This document shows positions 24,916 to 32,626 of a stretch of 38,105 bases of DNA, one piece after another (position 1 is the first letter of the stretch; every line of letters starts with the position of its first letter). The translations under genes were made by a program, and so were the position numbers. A model generated the notes under the pieces. It had not been told where the DNA came from. It saw only the letters and a list, made by a program, of their open reading frames with translations, and did not search any database. The DNA is from a virus, in the IMG/VR virus record IMGVR_UViG_3300025669_000099, positions 1 through 38,105 of that record. The stretch is one strand, 5' to 3'.

Positions 24916-27042
24916 ATGGCTAACTTAGAAGCATTAGAAGCATCAAGAGCAGCACAGGAAGCAAGTGGTTTTAGTGAGCCAACTGCACCTGCTAGAGATC
25001 CAAGCAGGGAAGCTACTAAAATTAATGAGCTTGGCCTTGATCCATCCCAAATAACTCCTGATATTGAAAAGGATTTGTTTGAAGCTACTTATTCACCTGA
25101 TGAATTAAGTGGTTTGACTGATTATAAAACTTTGGTGAAAGGCCAAAGCAAATTGGCCGGACAGGCAGGTACAGCAATGGGGGAAGCTCAAGCTGCTTAT
25201 ACTGGATTTAAGCCCGAACAAATGATGGGGGTACTAGAAGATGCCTTGAGGACTAAAACAGACGTAGGGGCACAACCATTGGGTACTAGCGAGCTATTTA
25301 AGGATGCTGGTATACCACAAACAGGTGTAGCAGGTTTTACTACGCTTATGCAGTCAATGGATCAAAATTCCAAAGCTATGCAAGATAGATATGGTAGTTT
25401 TACTAATGTTCTTGATAAAGCTGGTACATTTGTAAGTGAGGAATATAAATCCTTAGCAAATAATTATGAATTTGCCATAAATCAGTATAATGAAGAAAGA
25501 GGTCGGCTTGATGGTATGATTAGTAATATTGTACAACAGGAGCAAGCAATGGCTTTAGTGGAAAGAGAAGTAGATTTGTTTAAGGAAAAGGAAAATTTCT
25601 TAAGAGGCCTAGAACCTACAGCATCAGAAAAATTAGATGCTCAAGAAAAGGGTTACACTTATGTTAATGGTGATTATGTACCTACAGGTAGTTTTGAAGG
25701 CATGTTTGCTGATATTGGTGATCCTAATAGTGATTTATACGGAGAATGTGCTTATATGTCTAATAGAATTACAACTGGTGAATCTGGTGATGCACAATGG
25801 CTTGGTAATAGTTTTGAGGATAAAATAGGAAAAGTAACTCATTATGATAATCCTACTATTGGGGATAAGCTAGTTACTAAAAATAATACACAATGGGGGC
25901 ATGCTAGTACAGTAATAGATTGGAATCCTGAAACAAGGAATGTACAAGTAGTTGAATGGAATAAAAAAGGTGATCACAAAATGGAAGTTAATGACTATAA
26001 TATTGATGATTTAAGCAATTCTTATTCAGATACAGCTAGTGGTGAGGCTAATTGGGGTTTTGTTGAAGCTAATTTAAAGCCTGAGATAGCACAGAAATTG
26101 AGTGGAATTTCAGATGGTGGAGATATGCAATTTGATCAGAGTGTTATAGATTGGGGTAATCAAATTATGGAGGGTGAAGCTAAAATAACTGCTGTACCTA
26201 AAGAGTTAAGAGATGATGTAAATAGATATAATGAAGTTTTTGAAGATAGTATTCAGAAAAAAATAGATGATGGCACAATAGAAAAAGGAGGTATGAGTTA
26301 TAATACATTACCACAGGAAAAACAATTAATTGCAGAATTAGCATCACAATATAAAGTTGATCCAGCAAAAGTAGAATCTATAAGAAGTGGTGCTAGATCA
26401 AAAATATTTGCTGCAGCAAGAGAGTTAAATCCGGATTTCGATCCTATTAAGTTGCCTGGTAAATACAAGTTTTATCAAAGTTATCAATCAGGTGATTTTT
26501 CCGAAAACATGAGAGTGGCCAATGAAATAGCTGGTGATTTGGAAGTATTGAATGAAAAAGCTTCAGCATTAGGAACTACTTGGTTGCCTAAGTGGAACGC
26601 TATTGAACAAACATTTAAAGCTGAAACAGGTAAGCCAGAAGTTAAAGCATTTAGAATTGTTGCTCAAGGTATGTCGCAAAAATTAGGTAGATTATTTAAG
26701 GGTGGTAAGGGTGTAGTTCCTGAAGCGGAGGCAGAAAGATGGTTAAAAGAGTTGGTTGAAAGTGAATCTCCTGAACAGATGAGAGCTTCTTATGCTGGTG
26801 TTATGGAATTGGTAGGAATGAATATAAGATCTATGAGAGAACAGTATGAAAGAACAATGGAAGAAACAATACCACAACCTATTTTTAGTGAAGAATCAAA
26901 AAGGCTTTTACTTAAAAATGGTATTGATTCAGAAGAATTTGATCCAACTACTGAGAGCAATGAATATCCAAAAGGTACAGTAGTAGAAGTGGCTGGTCAA
27001 AAATATTTATCCAATGGAGATGGAACCTTTAACCCACAATAA
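24916..27042 (+). CDS. Internal virion protein with CHAP peptidoglycan hydrolase domain, 708 aa
   Basis: Residues ~270-365 form a CHAP-type cysteine amidase/peptidase: LYGECAYMSNRITTG with Cys278 in GEC, NPTIGDKLVTKNN, GHASTVIDW with His329, and QVVEWN as the third strand. CHAP enzymes cleave peptidoglycan peptides or amide bonds. The domain is flanked by long helical regions (1-260 and 400-690), so it is more likely a virion-carried enzyme that opens the wall at DNA entry than a free endolysin. It is second of three adjoining large proteins. A short strand region ends the chain (KYLSNGDGTFNPQ). Confidence 0.75.
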   Translation: MANLEALEASRAAQEASGFSEPTAPARDPSREATKINELGLDPSQITPDIEKDLFEATYSPDELSGLTDYKTLVKGQSKLAGQAGTAMGEAQAAYTGFKPEQMMGVLEDALRTKTDVGAQPLGTSELFKDAGIPQTGVAGFTTLMQSMDQNSKAMQDRYGSFTNVLDKAGTFVSEEYKSLANNYEFAINQYNEERGRLDGMISNIVQQEQAMALVEREVDLFKEKENFLRGLEPTASEKLDAQEKGYTYVNGDYVPTGSFEGMFADIGDPNSDLYGECAYMSNRITTGESGDAQWLGNSFEDKIGKVTHYDNPTIGDKLVTKNNTQWGHASTVIDWNPETRNVQVVEWNKKGDHKMEVNDYNIDDLSNSYSDTASGEANWGFVEANLKPEIAQKLSGISDGGDMQFDQSVIDWGNQIMEGEAKITAVPKELRDDVNRYNEVFEDSIQKKIDDGTIEKGGMSYNTLPQEKQLIAELASQYKVDPAKVESIRSGARSKIFAAARELNPDFDPIKLPGKYKFYQSYQSGDFSENMRVANEIAGDLEVLNEKASALGTTWLPKWNAIEQTFKAETGKPEVKAFRIVAQGMSQKLGRLFKGGKGVVPEAEAERWLKELVESESPEQMRASYAGVMELVGMNIRSMREQYERTMEETIPQPIFSEESKRLLLKNGIDSEEFDPTTESNEYPKGTVVEVAGQKYLSNGDGTFNPQ

Positions 27043-27044
27043 AA

Positions 27045-29051
27045 ATGTCAATTACTTTAGCTGATTTACAAAAAAAGGGTGATATTAAAACAATATCTTT
27101 AGCTGATTTACAGAAAAAAGGTAATGTTAGTATAGTTTCTCAACCTAAACAACAACCACAAGCACAACAACCAGCACAACTACCTGAACAAATCCAAAAA
27201 CCAGACTCTGGCAATTTTGTTAATAGATTTTTAAAAGCATCAAGACAAGCACGTCAAGAAGGAATAGACATAATGAATAGGGGTACTGAACAGCGTATCT
27301 TAGGAGATACTAAGCGTGAAAAGGCTACTGGCTTTCTTAAAGAAGTACAAGGTACTGTTAAGGGTACTGCTGGTGCTCCAATTGCCGGATTAGTTGCTGT
27401 TGCTGAACCATTAATAAAGTGGATTACTGGAGGTGGAGAAAAGTTAGGAGAAGATTTTAAATCAGGATTAAGTGCAATTATTCCTGATTTTATTGAAAAT
27501 CCACTTAAAGAAAAGGCTTTAAAAGAAATTACTAAAGCTGTTGAGGGTGGGAAATTTTTATCAGATAAATTAGAACCAGAAACAAAAGAACTTATAGGAC
27601 AGTCTGGATTAACAGCTGTACAGTTGTTAGATTTTATCCCATATGTAGAATCTTTTGCTATTGGAAAAGCTGTTGCTTCGACAACAGAAACTGTTGTTAA
27701 GGCTACTCCAAAGGTTGTTGAAGCAGTAAGCGAATCAATGACAAAATTAAGAACAGCATTAAAAGCTTCAAAAACACCAAAAAAAGATATTTTAGCGAGT
27801 TTAGACGAGGGAGTAATTAAAACTTTTGAAGCTGAACAATTGGCTGCTGAATATGGTATAGAATTACCAGCTTCATCTTTTGCATCTCCAGCAAAGGCAA
27901 AATCAGAACAAATATTGGCAGAGGGATTTTTTGGTGGTAAATTAAAAGCAAGAGCAACTAAAGCAGTTGATGATTTTACTAAAGTTGTTGATGATATACA
28001 AGCAAAGGCTGCTACTAGTGGTGAATTAGGTGAAGAAATTTTAACTAAATTCAAATCAGTAGAAACTGAAAGAAAGGCTGTCATTAAACAGCTTTATGAT
28101 GATGTAGCTGAAATAGAAACTCGATTGCCGATCAATGAAAAAATTGTTATTGAAACCACAAATGCACAAAAATTAATTACAGAATTAATAGATAGAAAAA
28201 AAACAGCTCTTAAAACAGGAGTTGGCAGTCCAACTGAAATAAAACAATTAAAGGCAATGCAAAAGGGGTTAAAAAATAATAAAGATTTAAAAACAATGAG
28301 GGCAGCTCTTCAAGAAGTTGGTGATTTAGCTAATTTTGATTCTTTTGTGCCAACAACTAATGAAAAATTATTTAGAAAATTATATGGATCATTAAAAAAA
28401 GATATTGATAGTGCAATTACAGCACAAGTGCCAGAACTTGGTGAAGCATTAACAAGTGCTAATAAGGCATTTTCAGAATTTGAAACATTAAAACAAAGAC
28501 CTTTTGTAAAAAGTATTCAAAAGTTAGGTAAAGCAGGTGATGTAGATACCATAGCTGATAGATTGACGAAAACAAAGGTATCTACTAATGAGATTGAACA
28601 AATTTATTCTACACTTGGAGCAGAAACAACAGAACAGATACAAAGGAAAATAATATCAGATATTTTAGAAAGTGCAAAATCTCCTAATGTTGGATTCAAA
28701 CCAGCTGGATTTTCAAAACAATTAAAATCTATAGGAGATGAAAGACTGTCTGCCTTATTAGAACCAGAACAAATTAAACAATTAAAAAACCTAGATAAAA
28801 TAAATCAATTAATAGCAAAAGGAACTGCTGTTAGTAAAGGAAGTCAAACAGCATTAATTCAACAAGTAGTAAGAATATTATCTGCTCCGGCCACAGGTGG
28901 AACTTCTGTATTAGGAGAATGGATTATGGCTAGAGTGTTTAACAGTAAAAAAGGACAATTGTGGCTAAAGGGATTAAATAAAAAAACAGTGGAAGCTTTG
29001 AAAAAAGCTAAGGTTAAATCAAAAATAGATGCTACAAATATTGTTAAATAA
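27045..29051 (+). CDS. Large helical internal virion protein with duplicated N-terminal motif, 668 aa
   Basis: It begins with a tandem motif TLADLQKKGDIKT then SLADLQKKGNVS, encoded by near-identical DNA. A Gln/Pro linker follows. Residues ~85-125 and ~190-215 are moderately hydrophobic (GTAGAPIAGLVAVAEPLIKW; LTAVQLLDFIPYVESFAIGK), and most of the rest is Lys/Glu-rich helix. Amphipathic and hydrophobic stretches in a large helical protein suit an ejection protein that crosses the envelope with DNA. It starts 3 nt after the CHAP gene. There is no catalytic motif. Confidence 0.6.
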   Translation: MSITLADLQKKGDIKTISLADLQKKGNVSIVSQPKQQPQAQQPAQLPEQIQKPDSGNFVNRFLKASRQARQEGIDIMNRGTEQRILGDTKREKATGFLKEVQGTVKGTAGAPIAGLVAVAEPLIKWITGGGEKLGEDFKSGLSAIIPDFIENPLKEKALKEITKAVEGGKFLSDKLEPETKELIGQSGLTAVQLLDFIPYVESFAIGKAVASTTETVVKATPKVVEAVSESMTKLRTALKASKTPKKDILASLDEGVIKTFEAEQLAAEYGIELPASSFASPAKAKSEQILAEGFFGGKLKARATKAVDDFTKVVDDIQAKAATSGELGEEILTKFKSVETERKAVIKQLYDDVAEIETRLPINEKIVIETTNAQKLITELIDRKKTALKTGVGSPTEIKQLKAMQKGLKNNKDLKTMRAALQEVGDLANFDSFVPTTNEKLFRKLYGSLKKDIDSAITAQVPELGEALTSANKAFSEFETLKQRPFVKSIQKLGKAGDVDTIADRLTKTKVSTNEIEQIYSTLGAETTEQIQRKIISDILESAKSPNVGFKPAGFSKQLKSIGDERLSALLEPEQIKQLKNLDKINQLIAKGTAVSKGSQTALIQQVVRILSAPATGGTSVLGEWIMARVFNSKKGQLWLKGLNKKTVEALKKAKVKSKIDATNIVK

Positions 29052-29084
29052 AGCTTTCACACTTTATAACTTAATTTAAATATT

Positions 29085-29564
29085 ATGATTAAATATTTTT
29101 CTCAACTTGATCCTAGTTGGGCTAGAAAAACATTGGGTAATACAATTTATACAATAATGAATTGGGGGTGTGCAAATACTACCATCTGCAATGCCATCCA
29201 AAAAATCTATAAAGTTTTTGATTTTTCTCCTAAACATGGGGCAGAATTATTTAAATATACGGATGATGGGAAGATAATACATGATTCTATCAAATTTAAG
29301 GATATGAAAACAAAGCGTGTATGGGGTAGGCCTGATAATAAAACATTTATTGAATATGCTAATAGCGATAATAAAGCAATAGGAGTAAGAATGGCTTATA
29401 ACCCACAACATTGGATATTAGTTACTGGCTGGACTGTATGGTGGAAATTTTGGTTTTTAGCAGCAGATCCATATTCTTATAATCCGGTTACAAAGACTTG
29501 CAGAATTGTAAGAAAATTAAAACGCAATATTGATGGAGCATTTTTGTTTAGCAAGCCAAAATAA
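29085..29564 (+). CDS. C39-like cysteine peptidase, candidate endolysin, 159 aa
   Basis: The start MIKYFSQLDPSWARKTLGN matches the opening of C39-like peptidase domains. The triad can be placed at Cys29 in MNWGCANTTI, His109 in NPQHWILVTGW and Asp128 in LAADPYSYN. C39-like domains in phages often cleave peptidoglycan cross-links, so this is a good endolysin candidate at the end of the late operon. It has no signal peptide, so it would need a holin (candidates at 17531 and 17740). It ends 12 nt from a convergent gene with no obvious terminator. Confidence 0.65.
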   Translation: MIKYFSQLDPSWARKTLGNTIYTIMNWGCANTTICNAIQKIYKVFDFSPKHGAELFKYTDDGKIIHDSIKFKDMKTKRVWGRPDNKTFIEYANSDNKAIGVRMAYNPQHWILVTGWTVWWKFWFLAADPYSYNPVTKTCRIVRKLKRNIDGAFLFSKPK

Positions 29565-29576
29565 ATGTGTTTATCA

Positions 29577-29846
29577 TTAAAAGATTAATATTCTGTTACA
29601 TTTAATGTACATTTCTTCCCTTATTTTATCTATTATTTCTGGGGTTATTTTTCCATCTATAATTAATTGTAAGTAATGTTTACTTTCTTCTGCAATATCA
29701 CGAATTTCTGGACTATAAACAGCATGGTTTTGTAAAGCTATTACAATACTTCTCATTTTATTCACAGCGTTTACATAACTATATGCCCTATCATCTACTA
29801 CCTCTCTTACTAGATTTTCCATATCTATTGGTTGTGGTTTTTCCAT
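29577..29846 (-). CDS. Small helical hypothetical protein, 89 aa
   Basis: The product is helical and charged (MENLVREVVDDRAYSYVNAV, PEIIDKIREEMYIKCNRILI) with no metal or membrane motif. It is last in the leftward operon and meets the late operon head to head. Its start region carries a 26-base sequence also found before the gene at 30245. Unrecognised; most likely an early host-interaction or accessory protein. Confidence 0.65.
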   Translation of the reverse strand: MEKPQPIDMENLVREVVDDRAYSYVNAVNKMRSIVIALQNHAVYSPEIRDIAEESKHYLQLIIDGKITPEIIDKIREEMYIKCNRILIF

Positions 29847-29866
29847 AATCTTATTGTTAGTTGGTA
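29841..29866 (-). repeat. 26-base leader repeat, copy 1
   Basis: An exact 26-base copy of 30240-30265 covers the ATG and the 20 bases before it (minus strand TACCAACTAACAATAAGATT then ATGGAA). Identity extends over the start codon, suggesting a shared translation-initiation or regulatory element. Confidence 0.75.
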
Positions 29867-29870
29867 TTGG

Positions 29871-30245
29871 TTAAGCGTTATTAGTATGTGATACATTGAT
29901 AATCATTCCATTTGAAACATCTACACTTTCACCTTTGATTAATGTCCCATCGCCCCTACTCTTTGAGTGATAAGTGATTGTATATACCACATTGTTGTGA
30001 TATGGATTATCATCAAATACAAGTTTTACAACTTCCTCATACGAGATTTTGCAAGTATGCCATTTTTTAGATTTTGTGTTTACAATAATCTCAATACCTT
30101 CCTCAACAATTTCTTCTACAACTTCTTTATATCTGCTGGGTAGTAATAGTACTGGTTCATTTACATGGATATTAAACATAACTGGTATACCATGCAATTT
30201 TGCGATTTCGCTTATGCTTTTTTTAAATTTATTTACGTCTTCCAT
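29871..30245 (-). CDS. Candidate ubiquitin-like (multiubiquitin-type) beta-grasp protein, 124 aa
   Basis: Residues ~50-124 match my memory of a bacterial ubiquitin-like domain found in multiubiquitin (PF14452-type) proteins: IEIIVNTKSKKWHTCKISYE, EVVKLVFDDNP, VVYTITYHSKSRGDG, TLIKGESVDVSNGMIINVSH. Typical members read like I-VN--W---ISYEQVV-LA, YTVTY-G, G-LV-GESVKVK-GMIFNVT. There is no C-terminal Gly-Gly; the chain ends TNNA. Residues 1-45 form a separate helical-strand cap. No E1, E2 or protease gene is seen nearby. It could mimic or jam a host ubiquitin-like defence or simply use the fold. Confidence 0.55.
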   Translation of the reverse strand: MEDVNKFKKSISEIAKLHGIPVMFNIHVNEPVLLLPSRYKEVVEEIVEEGIEIIVNTKSKKWHTCKISYEEVVKLVFDDNPYHNNVVYTITYHSKSRGDGTLIKGESVDVSNGMIINVSHTNNA

Positions 30246-30265
30246 AATCTTATTGTTAGTTGGTA
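30240..30265 (-). repeat. 26-base leader repeat, copy 2
   Basis: Identical to 29841-29866, placed over the start of the ubiquitin-like candidate. The two copies are 399 bases apart in the same orientation relative to their genes. Confidence 0.75.
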
Positions 30266-30268
30266 AGG

Positions 30269-30541
30269 TTATTTAAATTTTGAAGGTCTTAAATTCTTCT
30301 CATGCAACTTCCCAAATCTCAAGGCTCTTATACGTTCCTCAACTTCTAGGTTTAAATCTTCCTCATTTAGTCCTGATCTAGTATAAGTAATAATTTGAGC
30401 AAGTTCATTTAGATTGTCATTTTCCTCTGTTAAAAGTAAATGCTCTTTGTGTATGCCCATTGTACGCATAATATTATCTCGTCTTTCAAGGACTTCATCT
30501 CTGAGTTTTTCAGTTTCATTTGATAGGGTTTCTAATTTCAT
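30269..30541 (-). CDS. Small helical hypothetical protein, 90 aa
   Basis: The protein is Glu/Leu-rich and helical: ETEKLRDEVLERRDNIMRTM, then LTEENDNLNELAQIITYTRS, and a basic end. The Glu-rich middle vaguely recalls MazG-type pyrophosphohydrolases, but the ExxE and ExxD metal motifs are not clear, so I do not assign it. It starts inside the stop of the upstream microprotein (ATGA), so translation is coupled. Early operon. Confidence 0.65.
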   Translation of the reverse strand: MKLETLSNETEKLRDEVLERRDNIMRTMGIHKEHLLLTEENDNLNELAQIITYTRSGLNEEDLNLEVEERIRALRFGKLHEKNLRPSKFK

Positions 30542-30621
30542 ATCATTATAATTACCACCATTCCGACTGCAAACATGAACCCAAATGCAAATCCGATGGT
30601 GAAAGGAAATAAAATATTCAT
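30538..30621 (-). CDS. 27-residue membrane microprotein
   Basis: ATG (30621) overlaps the zinc-ribbon stop as ATGA, and its TGA (30538-30540) overlaps the next gene's ATG as ATGA. Both junctions being coupled makes a chance ORF unlikely. The product is one hydrophobic helix: NILFPFTIGFAFGFMFAVGM then VVIIMI, with almost no charge. It could be a small membrane effector or inhibitor. No homology can be judged at this length. Confidence 0.65.
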   Translation of the reverse strand: MNILFPFTIGFAFGFMFAVGMVVIIMI

Positions 30622-30800
30622 GATTTTTTTATAGGTTTTGGGTTAGCACATCCTTTACATATAATTTTGCCATCTGCACGTTCATATAGTGGTGATCCAC
30701 ATTGGCAGAACTTACCAGAAAAAATTAATGAATGGGATGGTGGGCTTAAAATTACACCTTTTTGTATATATGCAGGTAGGACATATTTAAAGCTATTCAT
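30618..30800 (-). CDS. Zinc-ribbon protein, 60 aa
   Basis: I chose ATG at 30800 (context AATATT-ATG) over upstream starts inside the neighbouring gene. The C-terminal half has CQCGSPLYERADGKIICKGC, a CxC-17-CxxC zinc-ribbon-like knuckle, and a basic tail PKPIKKS. The N-terminal half is hydrophobic and Tyr/Pro-rich. Such mini-ribbons are common in phage early operons as nucleic-acid or RNA-polymerase binders. The gene follows the lysozyme-like gene by 4 nt. Confidence 0.65.
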   Translation of the reverse strand: MNSFKYVLPAYIQKGVILSPPSHSLIFSGKFCQCGSPLYERADGKIICKGCANPKPIKKS

Positions 30801-30804
30801 AATA

Positions 30805-31404
30805 TTAAAATTTAAAGTGTTTATTTTGAGAATGTCTTTTGTAATATCCATAGAAAGCTCCTGGTCTTTTTTTGAATACTTCATAACAATATTCAATCTG
30901 CTTTCTCCAATCATTAAATTCATCTGAATCTATAAAATTTGAGTGCCATTGATAGTTAAGTTGGCATAATCCATAATCATAATATCCATTAGCTCCAATA
31001 ATATTTGATCTCCTATTAGGATCTATCGTGCCATTTTCAGCCCTTAACGTGTAAAGAAAATCTTTATTATTACTTAGCCTATAAGCATATCTCATTATTT
31101 CATTCTGAAATGCTGAATGATCAGGCATTGTAACTTTGTGAATTTGCCATTTTAAGACTGTTTCAGGCGGTAAAAGATTAAATGTAAGTATTTCCCCATT
31201 CTCATCTGTTATGTAGCACTCAGGGCTATTAGCACAATAATCATCAGCATTTACATCTTCTACTATTTTGAATATCTCAGGATGAGCCAATTCTTTTAAT
31301 TTTAAATCCTGATCTGTTGTCTTTAGGTCGCATTGCCCCAATACAAGTAGTGCGAGAATTATAAATATTATTAAGATCATTTGATCGAGTTTTGTTCGTT
31401 TCAT
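30805..31404 (-). CDS. Membrane-anchored lysozyme-like (SLT-type) protein, 199 aa
   Basis: An N-terminal hydrophobic helix (~9-24, MILIIFIILALLVLG) anchors or exports the protein. Residues ~105-195 resemble lytic transglycosylase/goose lysozyme folds: AYRLSNNKDFLYTLRAENGT with likely catalytic Glu123, then GYYDYGLCQLNYQWH, the conserved Y-G-L-Q-N loop. Four to five Cys residues suggest disulfides outside the cytoplasm. It could help DNA-entry repair, act as a signal-anchor endolysin, or modify host wall. It lies in the early-direction operon, apart from the late lysis genes. Confidence 0.65.
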   Translation of the reverse strand: MKRTKLDQMILIIFIILALLVLGQCDLKTTDQDLKLKELAHPEIFKIVEDVNADDYCANSPECYITDENGEILTFNLLPPETVLKWQIHKVTMPDHSAFQNEIMRYAYRLSNNKDFLYTLRAENGTIDPNRRSNIIGANGYYDYGLCQLNYQWHSNFIDSDEFNDWRKQIEYCYEVFKKRPGAFYGYYKRHSQNKHFKF

Positions 31405-31516
31405 TTTTATTTTTGTTATTTAATAAGTGGTCGGTGAACTCTACAACTGAATGTGTAAGTAAAGCTCCTATTAAGCAGAAAGCCATTAGCCATACTGCTA
31501 GTAAAAAATTTGTCAT
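31277..31516 (-). CDS. Small membrane protein overlapping the lysozyme-like gene, 79 aa
   Basis: ATG at 31516 lies in a typical A-rich leader with a repeated CCAAAAACAAA block. The start MTNFLLAVWLMAFCLIGALL is one membrane span, followed by a hydrophilic Asn/Lys-rich tail. Its last 43 codons overlap the lysozyme-like gene in another frame by 128 bases, a long overlap even for phages. It may be real with a nested start downstream, like spanin or lysis-inhibitor pairs. Otherwise the part after ~31404 is a by-product. Confidence 0.45.
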   Translation of the reverse strand: MTNFLLAVWLMAFCLIGALLTHSVVEFTDHLLNNKNKNETNKTRSNDLNNIYNSRTTCIGAMRPKDNRSGFKIKRIGSS

Positions 31517-31582
31517 TTTTGTTTTTGGTTATTTGATATTTGTTTTTGGCTCGTGTCAGAGCTGTTTAAATATTATTAGTTA

Positions 31583-31611
31583 GACCGGCATGGTTTTTCA
31601 CAATGCCGACC
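31583..31611 (-). terminator. Hairpin after the secreted-protein gene
   Basis: In minus-strand RNA, GGTCGGCAT (31611-31603) pairs with ATGCCGGTC (31591-31583), 9 bp with two G-U wobbles that do not pair on the + strand. The loop is 11 nt. The stop of the secreted protein lies 9 nt upstream. TAACTAATAATATTT follows instead of a clean T-run, so termination may be partial. Confidence 0.55.
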
Positions 31612-31619
31612 TTAAAATA

Positions 31620-31907
31620 CTATTTACTTAACCATTTGCCCACTTCAGCAACACGAGTAAAAAATCGTGATGTGCGTGTTTTAGCCCTTATAGACTTAAT
31701 TTCATTGTCAGTAAGACAATTTACATTAGTATTTCCCAATGATGTGATATACCTTCCATCACAAACAAAGATTGTGCTCTTTGCTGATGTTAGATATAAA
31801 TAGCCACTTTCTGATTCAGCTCTATAGCCATTGTCAAAGTGATCTACTGCAAAAGCTGATGGAACAAAAGCTAATACAGCTATTAAAGTGATTAAAAATT
31901 TCTTCAT
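31620..31907 (-). CDS. Secreted small protein, moron candidate, 95 aa
   Basis: I chose ATG at 31907; an earlier in-frame start at 31997 would lie before the promoter and read AT-rich leader as coding. MKKFLITLIAVLAFVPSAFA is a signal peptide with AFA|VD cleavage, leaving ~75 residues. The mature part is beta-like (GYLYLTSAKSTIFVCDGRYI) with two Cys (FVCDGR, VNCLTD) that could form a disulfide in the periplasm or outside, and a basic helical end. It has its own strong promoter and a hairpin after it. Such cassettes often encode superinfection exclusion or host-changing proteins. No family is recognised. Confidence 0.75.
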   Translation of the reverse strand: MKKFLITLIAVLAFVPSAFAVDHFDNGYRAESESGYLYLTSAKSTIFVCDGRYITSLGNTNVNCLTDNEIKSIRAKTRTSRFFTRVAEVGKWLSK

Positions 31908-31955
31908 GTTATAGAAATTATGAAATAAATTATTTAAGTAGTTGTTTATATTGTT

Positions 31956-31984
31956 ATTATAGCATATCATATAATAAAAGTCAA
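31956..31984 (-). promoter_or_regulatory. Near-consensus sigma-70 promoter for the secreted protein
   Basis: On the minus strand TTGACT (31984-31979), 17 nt, TATAAT (31961-31956), with TGC giving an extended -10. This is the best promoter in the window. The start site would be near 31949, about 42 nt before ATG 31907. The HTH gene ends at 31990, directly upstream. Confidence 0.75.
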
Positions 31985-31989
31985 TATTA

Positions 31990-32190
31990 TTAATCATTAT
32001 ATATTACTTCTACGTCATTCTTTTGTAATACCTCTTCCAATCTGTTCATAGCTGTTTCCGGTATATGACCTCCTTTTATCCATTTTCTTATTGTATCTGT
32101 ACCTCTAACCATTTGCCTGGCTAAATAGTCTTTTGTGATCCTTCCATTAGTTTGATCAATAGTAGCTTTTAAGTTTATTGTTTTTGGCAT
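31990..32190 (-). CDS. Small helix-turn-helix regulator, 66 aa
   Basis: The central segment ITKDYLARQMVRGTDTIRKW then IKGGHIPETAMNRLEEVLQK has the layout of a Cro/XRE- or MerR-like HTH: helix 2, turn, recognition helix, then a capping helix. At 66 residues it is close to Cro size. It sits directly upstream of the promoter at 31956-31984, so it may regulate that promoter or the whole early operon. No C-terminal dimer or protease domain, so it is not a CI-type repressor. Confidence 0.65.
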   Translation of the reverse strand: MPKTINLKATIDQTNGRITKDYLARQMVRGTDTIRKWIKGGHIPETAMNRLEEVLQKNDVEVIYND

Positions 32191-32194
32191 TTGA

Positions 32195-32626
32195 TTATAA
32201 GTTATTGATTATTGCTTCCAACTGTTCTTCTGTTGGTGGTGGGGGCGGTGTTTCGATAAATTGTTTAGTAAAGTCAATTGCTTCTTGGTGTCCTTTGCAT
32301 ACTTGGGCTACTACCCCATTACAAGAGTTAAGATCGGCAATCCATATTTTTTGCTCAGGGCTTGTTACACCTCCTTTTTCCTTTTTCATTTCTATAAATA
32401 GAATTTGTCCTTGATTATTTTCTCTAAGCTTGGGTGGGATCACTAGCACTAAATCAGGTAATCCTTTTACTACTCCGGCCATTCTATTTTGGTTTATGGC
32501 TTTCCAACTATCTGTAAATGTTGATTGAGCAATAGCACATACTTTTATTCCCTGTTCTCGTGCCCATTGCACAAATTTTGCTTGGTGCTTTAATTCTGAT
32601 AATGGTTTGTTTGGATCTAATTTCAT
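32195..32626 (-). CDS. VRR-NUC nuclease, 143 aa
   Basis: The order of motifs matches VRR-NUC (PD-(D/E)xK superfamily): ELKHQAKFVQWAREQGIKVC at the start, RMAGVVKGLPDLVLVIP with Asp58, LFIEMKKEKGGVTSPEQKIW with Glu79 and Lys81, then DLNSCNGVVAQVCKGHQEAI. Such phage proteins act as structure-specific nucleases, probably Holliday-junction resolvases. A Pro5 run (127-131 region) and acidic tail follow. Its ATG overlaps the upstream stop (ATGA). It belongs with the exonuclease, SSB and annealing genes. Confidence 0.85.
   Translation of the reverse strand: MKLDPNKPLSELKHQAKFVQWAREQGIKVCAIAQSTFTDSWKAINQNRMAGVVKGLPDLVLVIPPKLRENNQGQILFIEMKKEKGGVTSPEQKIWIADLNSCNGVVAQVCKGHQEAIDFTKQFIETPPPPPTEEQLEAIINNL

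Noticed and set aside
27254-28084. 276-codon open frame on the minus strand
   Set aside because: It lies fully opposite the 668-aa virion gene, has Ser/Phe-rich shadow composition and no upstream context.
31331-31360. Lipobox in the lysozyme-like protein
   Set aside because: The candidate Cys25 is preceded by Gln at -1, which signal peptidase II sites do not normally allow; a membrane anchor is more likely.
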